This document shows positions 43,624-53,753 of a stretch of 64,000 nucleotides of DNA, one piece after another. How positions within the stretch are numbered: the stretch's first letter is position 1; each line of letters starts with the position of its first letter. Made by a program: the position numbers and the translations under genes. Location of the stretch: assembly GCF_900113935.1 (NCBI RefSeq), contig NZ_FORF01000011.1, positions 90,139 to 154,138 of the forward strand, given 5' to 3'. The DNA is from Aquamicrobium aerolatum DSM 21857 (GTDB lineage: Bacteria > Pseudomonadota > Alphaproteobacteria > Rhizobiales > Rhizobiaceae). The notes below the pieces were generated by a model. That model had not been told where the DNA came from. It worked only from the letters and a program-made list of their open reading frames with translations, and did no database searches.

Positions 43624-45249
43624 ATGCTGGGGCCATCAGCGCACGTCGACAGTTTTACACGCGACAACCTGCCGCCATTCGACCAATGGCCGGACATCAA
43701 TCTTGATGGCTTCCAATATCCGGAGCACCTGAACTGCGCCGTCGAGCTGACGGACCGGCTGGTGGAAAAGGGATTGGGCGACCACACCGCGCTGATCGGC
43801 AATGGCCGCCGGCGCACCTATAAGGAACTGTCCGACTGGACCAACCGGCTCGCCCATGCGCTGGTCGAGGATTACGGGGTCAAGCCGGGCAACCGGGTGC
43901 TGATCCGCTCGGCCAACAACCCGGCGATGGTGGCGTGCTGGCTGGCCGCGACCAAAGCCGGCGCGGTCGTGGTCAACACCATGCCGATGCTGCGGGCGGG
44001 CGAACTCGCCAAGGTCGTCGACAAGGCGGAAATCCAGCTCGCGCTCTGCGACACGCGTCTGATGGACGAATTGGTTGCTTGCGCCAAGGACAGCCGTTTC
44101 CTCAAGCAGGTCGTCGGCTTTGACGGCACCGCCAATCACGATGCCGAGCTTGACCGGGTGGCGCTCGACAAGGCGGTGACCTTCGACGCAGTGAAGACCG
44201 GGCGCGACGATGTCTGCCTGCTCGGCTTTACGTCCGGCACCACCGGCGTTCCCAAGGCGACGATGCATTTTCACCGCGACGTGCTGATCATTGCCGACGC
44301 CTATGCCAAGGAAGTGCTGGGGGTGACACCAGACGACGTGTTCGTTGGCTCGCCGCCACTTGCCTTCACCTTCGGGCTGGGTGGCCTGGCGGTTTTCCCA
44401 CTGCGCTTCGGCGCGGCCGCGACGCTGCTCGAAAGCGCCACGCCGCCGAATATGATCGAGATCATCGAGAAATATAAGGCAACGATCTGTTTCACCGCGC
44501 CGACCGCCTATCGCGCCATGCTGAAGGCGCTGGACGAAGGCGCGGATTTGTCATCGCTGCGCGTTGCCGTCTCAGCGGGCGAGACGCTGCCCGCGCCGGT
44601 GTTTGAGGAATGGGTCGCCAAGACCGGCAAGCCGATCCTCGACGGTATCGGCGCGACCGAGATGCTGCATATCTTCATCTCCAACCATTTCGACGATATG
44701 CAGGCTGCTTCGACCGGGCGTCCGTTGCGCGGCTATGAAGCGCGGATCGTCGATGACGAGATGAATGAGAAGCCGCGCGGCGAGGTCGGCAAGCTTGCGG
44801 TGCGCGGACCGGTCGGCTGCCGCTACATGGCCGATGATCGCCAGATGCAATATGTGCGCGACGGCTGGAACCTGACCGGCGATGCCTTCTGGCAGGACGA
44901 GGAGGGGCGGTTCCATTTTGCTGCCCGTTCCGACGACATGATCGTGTCTGCAGGCTACAATATTGCCGGGCCGGAAGTGGAAGCGGCGCTCCTGTCACAT
45001 GAATCGGTGCTGGAATGCGCCGTGATCGGTGCGCCGGATGTCGAGCGCGGCCAGATCGTCGAGGCATTCGTGGTGCTGGTCGATGGCGCCAAGGCTGATG
45101 ACGCCACGGTGCTCCTGTTGCAGAACCATGTGAAAGCGACGATTGCACCGTTCAAATATCCACGCTCGGTGAAGTTCGTGACCGCCCTGCCACGGACACA
45201 GACGGGCAAGATCCAGCGCTTTCGCCTGCGTGAGGAAGACGCGTCATGA
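43624..45249 (+). CDS. Aryl-CoA ligase (2-aminobenzoate-CoA ligase type)
   Basis: The 541-residue adenylate-forming enzyme has P-loop [21 protein letters not shown], the A5 region [21 protein letters not shown] and [15 protein letters not shown], and the catalytic Lys in [10 protein letters not shown]. The N-terminus ([15 protein letters not shown]) is typical of benzoate/2-aminobenzoate-CoA ligases. It activates the aromatic acid with ATP and CoA, feeding the monooxygenase/reductase. GGAGG precedes the ATG at 43624. Its stop overlaps the kynA start. Confidence 0.9.
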   Translation: MLGPSAHVDSFTRDNLPPFDQWPDINLDGFQYPEHLNCAVELTDRLVEKGLGDHTALIGNGRRRTYKELSDWTNRLAHALVEDYGVKPGNRVLIRSANNPAMVACWLAATKAGAVVVNTMPMLRAGELAKVVDKAEIQLALCDTRLMDELVACAKDSRFLKQVVGFDGTANHDAELDRVALDKAVTFDAVKTGRDDVCLLGFTSGTTGVPKATMHFHRDVLIIADAYAKEVLGVTPDDVFVGSPPLAFTFGLGGLAVFPLRFGAAATLLESATPPNMIEIIEKYKATICFTAPTAYRAMLKALDEGADLSSLRVAVSAGETLPAPVFEEWVAKTGKPILDGIGATEMLHIFISNHFDDMQAASTGRPLRGYEARIVDDEMNEKPRGEVGKLAVRGPVGCRYMADDRQMQYVRDGWNLTGDAFWQDEEGRFHFAARSDDMIVSAGYNIAGPEVEAALLSHESVLECAVIGAPDVERGQIVEAFVVLVDGAKADDATVLLLQNHVKATIAPFKYPRSVKFVTALPRTQTGKIQRFRLREEDAS

Positions 45250-46082
45250 CCATCGCCGAAAACCCGGAGACGCATGGCGCGGAAACCGATTTCCGCCAAC
45301 GCATGTCATATGCCGACTATCTGCATCTGGAAAAGATCCTCGATGCGCAGGAGACATTGTCGTCGTCGCCCGATGAACTGCTGTTCATCATCCAGCACCA
45401 GACGTCCGAATTGTGGATGAAGCTGGCGATCCACGAACTGGGCGCGGCGATCTCTGCGATCCAGCGCGACGATCTGCGCCCGGCCTTCAAGATGCTGACG
45501 CGCGTGTCACGCATCTTCGAGCAGTTGAACAGCGCCTGGGACGTGCTGCGCACGATGACGCCGAGCGAATATACCCGTTTTCGCGACGATCTGGCCCAGT
45601 CTTCGGGGTTCCAGTCGTGGCAGTATCGCGCCATCGAGTTCCTCGCCGGCAACCGCAATCTGGCAATGATGAAGCCGCATGAGCACCGACCTGAACTGGT
45701 GGCGCGGCTCGAGGCGATCCTTGCGCAGCGCAGCCTCTACGACGAGACGCTGGCGCTTCTGGCGCGCAACGGTTTCGACATTGGCGAAGATGCAAGCCGG
45801 GGCGACTGGCGCACCACGCGCGCACCCAATGACGCGGTGCTCGCCGCCTGGCAGACGGTCTATCGCGAACCTGAAAAGCATTGGGCGCTTTATGAACTGG
45901 CGGAAAAGCTGGTCGATTTCGAGGACTATTTCCGGCGCTGGCGTTTCAACCATGTCACGACGGTTGAGCGCATCATCGGCCTGAAGCGGGGCACCGGCGG
46001 AACGGCTGGGGTGTCCTATCTGCGGCGGATGCTGGAGGTCGAGCTGTTCCCCGAACTGTGGAAGGTGCGCACGGAACTGTGA
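45246..46082 (+). CDS. kynA: Tryptophan 2,3-dioxygenase
   Basis: Heme enzyme that opens the indole ring of L-tryptophan to N-formylkynurenine. The 278-residue length is normal. [39 protein letters not shown] and the heme-ligand region [13 protein letters not shown] with [15 protein letters not shown] are all present. The ATGA overlap with the aryl-CoA ligase couples tryptophan oxidation to anthranilate activation. Kynureninase, needed to join the two, is absent from the window. Confidence 0.96.
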   Translation: MTIAENPETHGAETDFRQRMSYADYLHLEKILDAQETLSSSPDELLFIIQHQTSELWMKLAIHELGAAISAIQRDDLRPAFKMLTRVSRIFEQLNSAWDVLRTMTPSEYTRFRDDLAQSSGFQSWQYRAIEFLAGNRNLAMMKPHEHRPELVARLEAILAQRSLYDETLALLARNGFDIGEDASRGDWRTTRAPNDAVLAAWQTVYREPEKHWALYELAEKLVDFEDYFRRWRFNHVTTVERIIGLKRGTGGTAGVSYLRRMLEVELFPELWKVRTEL

Positions 46083-46210
46083 ATTTCTGGTCGTCCTTTG
46101 CAGAGGGGAGGCGACCCAAGAACAAAAACACTGCAACAGTCTGGTATTGAACCAAAAACCTGTTCATCGTGAAACGGCCCATAAGGGTCCAGTTTAATGG
46201 GAGTTGAGGA

Positions 46211-47353
46211 ATGAAGAGATTGATAGCTGCCAGCCTTGCCGCGCTCGCTCTGGGCGTGTCGGCTGTGTCGGCCGAGCCAGTGAAGGTCGGCCTGATTACA
46301 ACGCTTTCAGGCGGCGGTGCCGGTCTCGGCGTCGACGCGCGTGACGGCCTGATGCTGGCGCTGAAGAACGCCGGCGATGCAGCCAAGGACATCACGGTGG
46401 TGACCGAAGACGACGGTCAGAAGCCGGAACTTGCCGTGCAGATCGCCGACAAGATGATCCAGTCGGATCAGGTCGACATTCTCACCGGCATCATCTGGTC
46501 GAACCTTGCCATGGCTGTCGTGCCAAGCGCCGTTGCGCAGGGCAAGTTCTACCTGTCGGTCAACGCCGGACCTTCGCCGCTGGCTGGCCCGCAGTGCAAC
46601 GAGAATTATTTCAACGTTGCCTACCAGAACGACAATTTCCATGAAGCGATGGGCCAGTACGCCAACGAGACGTACAAGAACACCATCATCATGGCGCCAA
46701 ACTATCCCGCCGGCACCGACTCGCTCACCGGCTTCAAGCGCTACTACAAGAACACGCTTGCCGGCGAGATCTACACCCAGGTTGGCCAGACCGACTACGC
46801 CGCCGAAATCGCACAGATCCGCGCATCGGGCGCAGATTCGCTGTTCATCTTCCTGCCAGGCGGCATGGGCATTGCGTTCATGAAGCAGTACGCGCAGTCA
46901 GGCGTCGACATCCCGGTGATCGGACCTGGCTTCTCGTTCAGCCAGGACGTTTTGCCGGCTATCGGCGATGGCGCAATCGGCGTGAAGAACTCGGCTTCCT
47001 GGGCCAAGGATCTCGACAACGCCGCTTCCAAGAAGTTCGTCGAGACCTTCCAGGCCGAATATGGCCGTCTGCCTTCGATCTATGCCGCACAGGCCTATGA
47101 CACCGGCAGCCTGATCGTCTCCGCTGCCAACAAGGCCAGCGTCAAGGACGCGGCTGCGTTCCGCGCGGCGCTCAAGGCCGCCGATTTCGAGTCGGTGCGC
47201 GGCAAGTTCTCCTTCAACACCAACAACCACCCGATTCAGGACATCTATGTCCGTGAGGTGGTGAAGGAAGGCGACGTGCTGACCAACAAGATCATCGCCA
47301 CGGCGTTTACCGACCATGGCGATGCCTATGCCGAGCAGTGCTCGCTAAAGTAG
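46211..47353 (+). CDS. ABC transporter substrate-binding protein (branched-chain amino acid/aromatic type)
   Basis: The 380-residue periplasmic protein has a signal peptide (MKRLIAASLAALALGVSAVSA) and the Leu/Ile/Val-binding fold (VGLITTLSGGGAGLGVDARDG; GIIWSNLAMAVVP; YAAQAYDTGSLI). It is the first gene of a five-component Liv-type importer; context suggests it carries anthranilate, kynurenine or another aromatic acid. The 128 bases before it contain no strong promoter match. A hairpin follows the gene. Confidence 0.92.
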   Translation: MKRLIAASLAALALGVSAVSAEPVKVGLITTLSGGGAGLGVDARDGLMLALKNAGDAAKDITVVTEDDGQKPELAVQIADKMIQSDQVDILTGIIWSNLAMAVVPSAVAQGKFYLSVNAGPSPLAGPQCNENYFNVAYQNDNFHEAMGQYANETYKNTIIMAPNYPAGTDSLTGFKRYYKNTLAGEIYTQVGQTDYAAEIAQIRASGADSLFIFLPGGMGIAFMKQYAQSGVDIPVIGPGFSFSQDVLPAIGDGAIGVKNSASWAKDLDNAASKKFVETFQAEYGRLPSIYAAQAYDTGSLIVSAANKASVKDAAAFRAALKAADFESVRGKFSFNTNNHPIQDIYVREVVKEGDVLTNKIIATAFTDHGDAYAEQCSLK

Positions 47354-47367
47354 GTCTCGCATGAACG

Positions 47368-47398
47368 CTTCCGCCTCTCCTTCGGGGAGGGGCGGAAG
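47368..47398 (+). terminator. Stable intercistronic hairpin after the binding-protein gene
   Basis: A 13-bp stem (CTTCCGCCTCTCC with GGAGGGGCGGAAG, one G-U pair) carries a TTCGG loop. No T-run follows, so it is more likely a partial terminator or 3'-end stabiliser that gives the binding protein more expression than the permeases. Confidence 0.5.
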
Positions 47399-47485
47399 AC
47401 ATGTCACTGTCATTGACCGTCGCGGCGCGCACCAGCGGGCGCGCGCCCGATGATTCTCGCAACGCCGGAAGCTTGAGTTCGCCTC

Positions 47486-48409
47486 GTGCAAATAGCGCTC
47501 TTCATCGAACAGATCCTCAACGGGCTGCAGCTCGGCGTGATGCTGTTTCTCATGGCCGCAGGGCTGACGCTGATCTTCGGCGTCATGGGGCTGATCAACC
47601 TCGCCCATGGCTCGCTCTACATGGTCGGCGCGTTCGCCTGCGCGGCCGTGGCGGCGGCAACCGGTTCGTTCTGGCTCGGGCTCGCGGCAAGCCTTGCGGC
47701 AGCTGCGGCGGCGGGCGCGATTATGGAAGTGCTGGTCATTCGCCGGCTCTATGACCGTGACCATCTCGATCAGGTGCTGGCGACCTTTGCGCTGATCCTC
47801 GTCTTTTCCGAAGCGACGCGCTGGCTGTTCGGCTCGTTTCCGCTCTATCTCGACATTCCGCCGCTGTTGCAGGGCACGGTGCCGCTGCCGGGCGGGTCGC
47901 GCTACCAGCTCTATCGCCTCGCCATCATCGGTGTCGGCATCGCGGTCGCCGTCGGCATGTATCTGCTCATCACCAAGACGCGGCTTGGCATGCGCATTCG
48001 CGCCGGCCAGTCGGACCGCGACATGATCGGCGCGCTGGGGGTGGACATTCGCCTGCTTTATACGGTCGTGTTCGCGTTCGGCGCGGCGCTGGCCGGATTT
48101 GCCGGGGCGCTAGTGGGCGCGTTGCAATCGGTGCAGGTTGGCATGGGCGAGCCGGTGCTGATCCTTGCTTTCGTTGTCATCGTCATCGGCGGCATCGGCT
48201 CGATCAAGGGCGCGCTTGTCGGCGCTATTCTGGTCGGCGTCACCGACACGCTGGGGCGTTTCCTGCTGCCGCAATTGTTCGGGCTGATGATGCCGCCGTC
48301 GCAGGCGGGGCTGGTCGGCGGCGCGCTTGCCTCGATGCTGATCTACATCGTCATGGCCGTCATTCTCGCCGTGCGTCCGCAGGGCCTGTTCCCGGCGATG
48401 AAGGGGTGA
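47486..48409 (+). CDS. ABC transporter permease (LivH-like)
   Basis: The 307-residue inner-membrane permease has about eight hydrophobic segments. GLTLIFGVMGLINLAHGSLYM and the EAA-like region GGIGSIKGALVGAILVG are typical of the LivH family. It starts at GTG 47486 with only a weak ribosome-binding site upstream. The 130-base gap from the binding-protein gene contains the hairpin. Confidence 0.92.
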   Translation: MQIALFIEQILNGLQLGVMLFLMAAGLTLIFGVMGLINLAHGSLYMVGAFACAAVAAATGSFWLGLAASLAAAAAAGAIMEVLVIRRLYDRDHLDQVLATFALILVFSEATRWLFGSFPLYLDIPPLLQGTVPLPGGSRYQLYRLAIIGVGIAVAVGMYLLITKTRLGMRIRAGQSDRDMIGALGVDIRLLYTVVFAFGAALAGFAGALVGALQSVQVGMGEPVLILAFVVIVIGGIGSIKGALVGAILVGVTDTLGRFLLPQLFGLMMPPSQAGLVGGALASMLIYIVMAVILAVRPQGLFPAMKG

Positions 48410-48413
48410 GGCG

Positions 48414-49400
48414 ATGACGATCTCCCGTGAAACCATCATCAACATCGTGCTGGCGCTGCTGCTGCTGGCAATCCCCTATGCCGCGATCCAGTTCGGCAAT
48501 CCGTTTTACGTGACGCTGGCGACGCGGATGGCGATCCTCGGCCTTGCCGCTGTCGGTCTCAACATCGCGCTCGGCTTTGGCGGCCTCGTCTCGTTCGGCC
48601 ATGCCGCGTTCTTCGGTATCGGCGGCTATGTTGCCGGAATCCTTGCCAGCCACTCTCTCTCCGGCGCGCCGCTGAATTTCGGTGTGTTCAGCGTGCCGGG
48701 CACCAATCAGATGCCGGTGATCTGGCTGGTGGCGTTGGTGGCGGGCGGCTTGCTGGCTGCGGCGATCGGCGCAATCAGCCTGCGCACCTCCGGCGTCTAT
48801 TTCATCATGATCACGCTCGCCTTCGCGCAGATGACCTATTATTTCGCGATTTCCTGGCCTGCCTATGGCGGCGAGGATGGGCTGTCGATCCTGGTGCGCA
48901 ATCAGTTTCCCGGCGTCAACACGATGGTGCCGCTCAACTATTTTCTCGTCTGCTATGGCGTGTTGATGGTGGGGCTGCTTGTGTCGGCACTGATCCGCGA
49001 TTCGCGCTTTGGTGCGGCCTTGCAGGCGGCGCGGCAAAACGAAGTGCGGGTTGCCTCGGTCGGGATCACGCCGTTCCGCATCCGTCTCGTTGCCTTCGTG
49101 ATCTCGGGCATGATCACGGCGCTGGCCGGGGCGCTTTATGCCGACCTCAACCGCTTCGTCAGCCCCTCGATGCTGTCCTGGCACATGTCGGGCGAATTCA
49201 TCGTGCTGATTATTCTCGGTGGCGTCGGTCGTCTCTATGGCCCGGTGGCCGGGGCGATGTTGTTCGTGATGTTCGAGTTCCTGCTCGGCGGCATGACAGA
49301 ACGCTGGCAGTTCTTCCTCGGCTTGATCCTCCTGGGCGTGGTGCTGTTTGCACGCGGTGGCCTGATCGGCCTGATTGCAGGGAAGCCGCGTCATGGCTGA
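48414..49400 (+). CDS. ABC transporter permease (LivM-like)
   Basis: The 328-residue permease has about nine membrane segments. NIALGFGGLVSFGHAAFFGIGGY and the EAA-like LGGVGRLYGPVAGAMLFV are characteristic of LivM. It follows the LivH-like gene by four bases and overlaps the first ATPase gene by eight bases. Confidence 0.93.
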   Translation: MTISRETIINIVLALLLLAIPYAAIQFGNPFYVTLATRMAILGLAAVGLNIALGFGGLVSFGHAAFFGIGGYVAGILASHSLSGAPLNFGVFSVPGTNQMPVIWLVALVAGGLLAAAIGAISLRTSGVYFIMITLAFAQMTYYFAISWPAYGGEDGLSILVRNQFPGVNTMVPLNYFLVCYGVLMVGLLVSALIRDSRFGAALQAARQNEVRVASVGITPFRIRLVAFVISGMITALAGALYADLNRFVSPSMLSWHMSGEFIVLIILGGVGRLYGPVAGAMLFVMFEFLLGGMTERWQFFLGLILLGVVLFARGGLIGLIAGKPRHG

Positions 49401-50138
49401 AACGATTCTCGAACTTCGTAATCTGTGCAAGAGCTTCGGCGCGCTGAAGGCGACCGACGATGTCAGCCTCGATCTGCGGGTGGGTGAAATCCACGCGTTG
49501 ATCGGCCCGAACGGGGCCGGCAAGTCGACCCTGATCCACCAGATCGCCGGAACATTGACGCCCGATACCGGCACGATCGAGTTTCTTGGCCGGCCGATCA
49601 GCCAGCTTGGCGTTGCCGAGCGGGCGCGGTTGGGGCTGGGGCGCTCGTTCCAGGTGTCGTCGCTGGCGTCGGAATTTTCCGCGCTGCGCAATGTCATGCT
49701 GGCGGTGCAGTCGCGGCAGGGGTCGAGCTTCCGCTTCTTCAAGCCGGTGATGCGCGACCGTTCGCTGGTCGAGCCGGCAATGGCGGCGCTGGCGCGGGTC
49801 GGGCTGAAGGACCGCGCTGACATTCCGGCAGCGGAACTGTCGCATGGCGAACGCCGCCAGCTTGAAATCGCCATTGCGCTGGCGCTGGGCTCGCGCGCAT
49901 TCCTGCTCGACGAGCCGATGGCGGGAATGGGGCCGGAAGGCTCGCGCCAGTTCACCGGCTTTCTCGACGCGCTGCGCCAGGAAGCGCCGATCCTGCTGGT
50001 CGAGCACGACATGGATGCGGTGTTTGCGCTGGCCGACCGGATTTCGGTGCTGGTCTATGGCCGCATCATTGCGTCGGGCACGGTGGAGGAAATCCGCCAC
50101 AACCCCGAAGTGCGCCGCGCCTATCTGGGAGATCCGCA

Positions 50139-50142
<4 letters not shown>
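49393..50142 (+). CDS. ABC transporter ATP-binding protein (LivG-like)
   Basis: The 249-residue ATPase has Walker A GPNGAGKST, Q-loop SFQVSSL, signature LSHGERRQLE, Walker B FLLDEPMAGMG and switch LVEHDMD. The signature LSHGE departs slightly from LSGGQ, as in many LivG proteins. The ATG lies inside the LivM reading frame. Confidence 0.93.
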
Positions 50143-50825
<683 letters not shown>

Positions 50826-50875
50826 CGCCGTCCGTCAAGGCGGGCCATGCGCCGCCAGTGAAGAGGATCTATCCC

Positions 50876-51289
50876 ATGAGCGAACAAAGAACCCCGCACG
50901 AAGTGCTGCACCCGGCGAACTGGAAGAAGGCGTCCGGCTATGCCAACGGCATGCTGGCGCAAGGCCGCACCGTCTGGGTTGGCGGCCAGATCGGCTGGAA
51001 TGGCGATCAGGTGTTTGAAACCAGCGACTTTGGCGAACAGACGCGCCAGGCGCTGGCGAATATCGTCGCGGTGCTGCACGAAGCGGGCGGACGCCCCGAG
51101 CACATCGTGCGCCTGACCTGGTATGTCACCGACAAGCAGGAATATCTCGCCAGCCTCAAGGGCATTGGCGATGCCTATCGTTCGGTGCTGGGACGTCACT
51201 TCCCGGCGATGACCATGGTGCAGGTGGCCGATCTGATCGAGGACGAAGCCAAGGTCGAGATCGAAGCCACCGCCGTTATCCCGGACTAA
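50876..51289 (+). CDS. RidA-like (YjgF/UK114) family protein lacking the canonical Arg
   Basis: The 137-residue Rid-fold protein has VWVGGQIGWNGD, LANIVAVLHEAGG and the C-terminal VEIEATAVIPD. The RidA imine-deaminase Arg (PARSCVEVARLP in E. coli) is replaced: the aligned segment reads FPAMTMVQVADLI, with Met for Arg. Canonical 2-aminoacrylate deaminase activity is therefore doubtful. Its location at the end of the anthranilate-CoA cluster suggests action on an enamine/imine or amino-enoyl intermediate, or a binding role. GAGGAT precedes the ATG. Confidence 0.88.
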   Translation: MSEQRTPHEVLHPANWKKASGYANGMLAQGRTVWVGGQIGWNGDQVFETSDFGEQTRQALANIVAVLHEAGGRPEHIVRLTWYVTDKQEYLASLKGIGDAYRSVLGRHFPAMTMVQVADLIEDEAKVEIEATAVIPD

Positions 51290-51291
51290 GG

Positions 51292-52074
51292 TCAGTCCGG
51301 ATCGACCACCCGGTCGACCAGGCCTTCCAGCGCGGTGATCATCATCGCGATGTCCTGTGGCCGCGACAGACGGTGATCGCCATCGCGAATGAGCGACACG
51401 GTGACATCGTCTGCCGGCAGGTGCTCGACCAGCTTCAGCGCATGCTGGTAGGGCACATCCGGATCTTCCATCCCGTGCATGATGTAGACCGGGCAGTGCG
51501 TGTCGATCAGCCCGGTCATCACCCGGTTCTGCTCCCCATCTTCAAACAGCGCGCGCGTGTAGATGTTGGGTTCGGGCGAATATTCGGAGTGCTCTTCCAG
51601 AAAGCCGCGCTCCATCAATTCGGCGCGTTGTTCCGGCGTCAGCACGGGTTCCATCAGTTCGGCGGTGAAGTCGGGTGCGGGGGCCAGCAGCAGCAGGCCG
51701 GCGACATGGTCGCCTTCGCCCGCCTTGTGCAGTTCCTGGATCATGCGCAGCGCAATCCAGCCGCCCATCGATGAGCCGACGAGAATTTGCGGCCCGACGG
51801 TGCGCTGGCGCAGCACCGCAAGGCTTTGCGCCAGCCACAGCGAGATCGTCCCGTCGCGAAATTCTCCGCCGGACTCGCCATGGCCGGAATAGTCGTGGCG
51901 GGTGAAGGCCTGGCCGGTTTCTTCGGCCCATGTGTCGAGCGCAACGGCCTTGGTGCCGCCCATGTCGGAACGGTAACCGCCGAGCCACATCACACCCGGC
52001 GTTGCTCCATTGCGATGGCGCACAGCGATGCGATCGTCTGCAACGTTCAGATATTCAAGTTCCCCGGCATTCAT
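51292..52074 (-). CDS. Alpha/beta-hydrolase family protein (ABHD10-like)
   Basis: The 260-residue hydrolase has nucleophile elbow LVGSSMGGWIAL, acid in HGMEDPDVPY and His in DGDHRLSRPQD. The N-terminal GYRSDMGGTKAVALDTWAEE and RHDYSGHGESGGEF match a conserved alphaproteobacterial group related to ABHD10 acyl-protein thioesterases. GGAAGGA precedes the ATG. It converges on the RidA-like gene (2-bp gap) and is divergent from infC. Its substrate is unknown. Confidence 0.9.
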   Translation of the reverse strand: MNAGELEYLNVADDRIAVRHRNGATPGVMWLGGYRSDMGGTKAVALDTWAEETGQAFTRHDYSGHGESGGEFRDGTISLWLAQSLAVLRQRTVGPQILVGSSMGGWIALRMIQELHKAGEGDHVAGLLLLAPAPDFTAELMEPVLTPEQRAELMERGFLEEHSEYSPEPNIYTRALFEDGEQNRVMTGLIDTHCPVYIMHGMEDPDVPYQHALKLVEHLPADDVTVSLIRDGDHRLSRPQDIAMMITALEGLVDRVVDPD

Positions 52075-52292
52075 GGACAGTCCTTCCGATCATCCCTACA
52101 TAGTGAATGGTGTGCATTTTTGCTGCGGTGCAGCGGTTAATGAAACCGAACTGCCACATTGCAGGAGTTTGTCGCGTTCCGCGTGATTTCTTCAGCGTCC
52201 TGTGCTATTGACGGTCGCGGCGAGCGCGCGCAGATCTGTGTGCGACCCACACTATAACCAATCGATATCAACGATTCGAGGAGTTTACGACC

Positions 52293-52832
52293 ATTCGCAG
52301 ACCATTCAAAGCTACGGCGCCCGTAAAGGAAGGCCCGCGCTCAAATCTGGAGATTCGAGTCCCCAAGGTTCAGCTCATCGACGCAGAGGGCACGAATCGC
52401 GGCATCGTCTCGATCAATGACGCGCTGCTTTTGGCGGAAGAAGCCGGAATGGACCTTGTGGAGATCGTTCCGCATGCGGAACCGCCCGTCTGCAAGATCA
52501 CCGATCTTGGCAAGATGAAATATCAGAGCCAGAAGAAAGCAGCCGAAGCGCGCAAGCGTCAGAAGACCATCGAGATCAAGGAGATCAAGATGCGTCCGAA
52601 CATCGACGACCACGACTATGAAACCAAGATGAAGGCCGCGCGCCGGTTCTTCGACGATGGTGACAAGGTAAAGGTGACTTTGCGATTCCGTGGCCGCGAA
52701 ATGGCGCATATGGAACTCGGCATGAAGTTGCTCAACCGGGTGCGCGAAGAGACAACCGAGATTGCCAAGGTGGAAGCCGAGCCGAAGCTCGAAGGCCGCC
52801 AGATGATGATGGTGCTCGCGCCACGCGCGTGA
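52293..52832 (+). CDS. infC: Translation initiation factor IF-3, ATT start codon
   Basis: The 179-residue product, read from ATT at 52293, begins (M)[20 protein letters not shown] and continues [40 protein letters not shown] and [18 protein letters not shown], the complete two-domain IF-3. The first ATG (52449) would remove most of the N-domain. GAGGAG at 52278-52283 sits nine bases before ATT. infC normally uses such rare codons so that IF-3 inhibits its own translation, and that autoregulation is expected here. Upstream lies a 218-base gap without genes. Confidence 0.94.
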   Translation: MRRPFKATAPVKEGPRSNLEIRVPKVQLIDAEGTNRGIVSINDALLLAEEAGMDLVEIVPHAEPPVCKITDLGKMKYQSQKKAAEARKRQKTIEIKEIKMRPNIDDHDYETKMKAARRFFDDGDKVKVTLRFRGREMAHMELGMKLLNRVREETTEIAKVEAEPKLEGRQMMMVLAPRA

Positions 52833-52897
52833 GCGTCGAAACCAGCATAGCTGTTGCGCTTTGACGGAGTCCCCGTTATACAGCGCGCGTTAAAGAG

Positions 52898-52930
52898 CCG
52901 CCCGGCAGGGCATGCCGGGGCGGTTTCTTA
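52898..52930 (+). terminator. Hairpin between infC and rpmI
   Basis: CCGCCCGGCA (52898-52907) pairs with TGCCGGGGCGG (52913-52923) with one bulge, followed by TTTCTTAT. It may be a partial terminator or part of a regulated leader for rpmI-rplT; a smaller CGGGC/GCCCG hairpin follows at 52938. Confidence 0.55.
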
Positions 52931-53002
52931 TGCTTTTCGGGCTTTGGTCGGCCCGAGGCAGACATTGCCTTCTCGCGAAGGCGCATAGAAAGGATAAGCA
53001 AA

Positions 53003-53212
53003 ATGCCCAAGATGAAGACCAAGTCATCCGCCAAGAAGCGGTTCAAGATTACCGGTACAGGCAAGGTGAAAGCCGCTGCTGCCGGCAAGCGCCACGGCAT
53101 GATCAAGCGCTCCAACAAGTTCATTCGCGATGCTCGCGGCACCATGGTTCTCGCAGAGCCAGATGCCCGGAAAGTCGTCAAGAATTACCTGCCTAACGGC
53201 GGCGGCATCTAA
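53003..53212 (+). CDS. rpmI: 50S ribosomal protein L35
   Basis: The 69-residue basic protein [20 protein letters not shown] is full-length L35 with the usual KKRFK and [10 protein letters not shown] segments. It is a large-subunit component, cotranscribed with rplT 35 bp downstream. GAAAGGAT precedes the ATG. Confidence 0.97.
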   Translation: MPKMKTKSSAKKRFKITGTGKVKAAAAGKRHGMIKRSNKFIRDARGTMVLAEPDARKVVKNYLPNGGGI

Positions 53213-53247
53213 GCCGGTTGGAACCTGAGTTTTAAGGAGATCATGAC

Positions 53248-53649
53248 ATGGCACGCGTAAAGAGAGGCGTTACCGCCCACGCAAAGCACAAGAAGGTTCT
53301 GAGCGCAGCTAAGGGCTTCTACGGCCGCCGCAAGAACACCATCCGCATCGCCAAGCAGGCAGTCGAGAAGTCGCTGCAATATGCTTATCGCGATCGCAAG
53401 AATCGCAAGCGCAATTTCCGTGCGCTCTGGATCCAGCGTATCAACGCCGCTGTGCGCGAGCACGGCCTGACCTACGCTCGCTTCATCGATGGTCTGAACA
53501 AGGCGAACATCGAGATCGACCGCAAGGTTCTGTCCGATATGGCGATCCATGAGCCGCAGGCATTTGCTGTTCTGGTCGAAAAGTCGAAGGCTGCTCTCGA
53601 GTACCTGAAGGACACGACCCCGAACGCATTTGAGAGCGCTGTCGCCTAA
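53248..53649 (+). CDS. rplT: 50S ribosomal protein L20
   Basis: The 133-residue L20 has [37 protein letters not shown] and [23 protein letters not shown], required early in 50S assembly. The stretch of length and motifs is complete. AAGGAG precedes the ATG. A terminator or attenuator hairpin follows before pheS. Confidence 0.97.
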   Translation: MARVKRGVTAHAKHKKVLSAAKGFYGRRKNTIRIAKQAVEKSLQYAYRDRKNRKRNFRALWIQRINAAVREHGLTYARFIDGLNKANIEIDRKVLSDMAIHEPQAFAVLVEKSKAALEYLKDTTPNAFESAVA

Positions 53650-53684
53650 GCCAGCGCTTCCCAAGCTTCGACATCTGATTTGGG

Positions 53685-53719
53685 AAACCCGCGCTGGCAG
53701 GCTGGCGCGGGTTTTTCTT
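53685..53719 (+). terminator. Terminator/attenuator between rplT and pheS
   Basis: AAACCCGCGC pairs with GCGCGGGTTT around a ten-base loop, followed by TTCTTT. It has the form of a rho-independent terminator and probably ends the infC-rpmI-rplT transcript or attenuates pheS. Confidence 0.8.
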
Positions 53720-53753
53720 TGATCCCTGGCAACGTCTGTGAAGTGAATCCGAT

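Noticed and set aside
52431..52832. infC annotated from an internal start
   Set aside because: It would lack the conserved N-domain that is readable upstream from ATT 52293.
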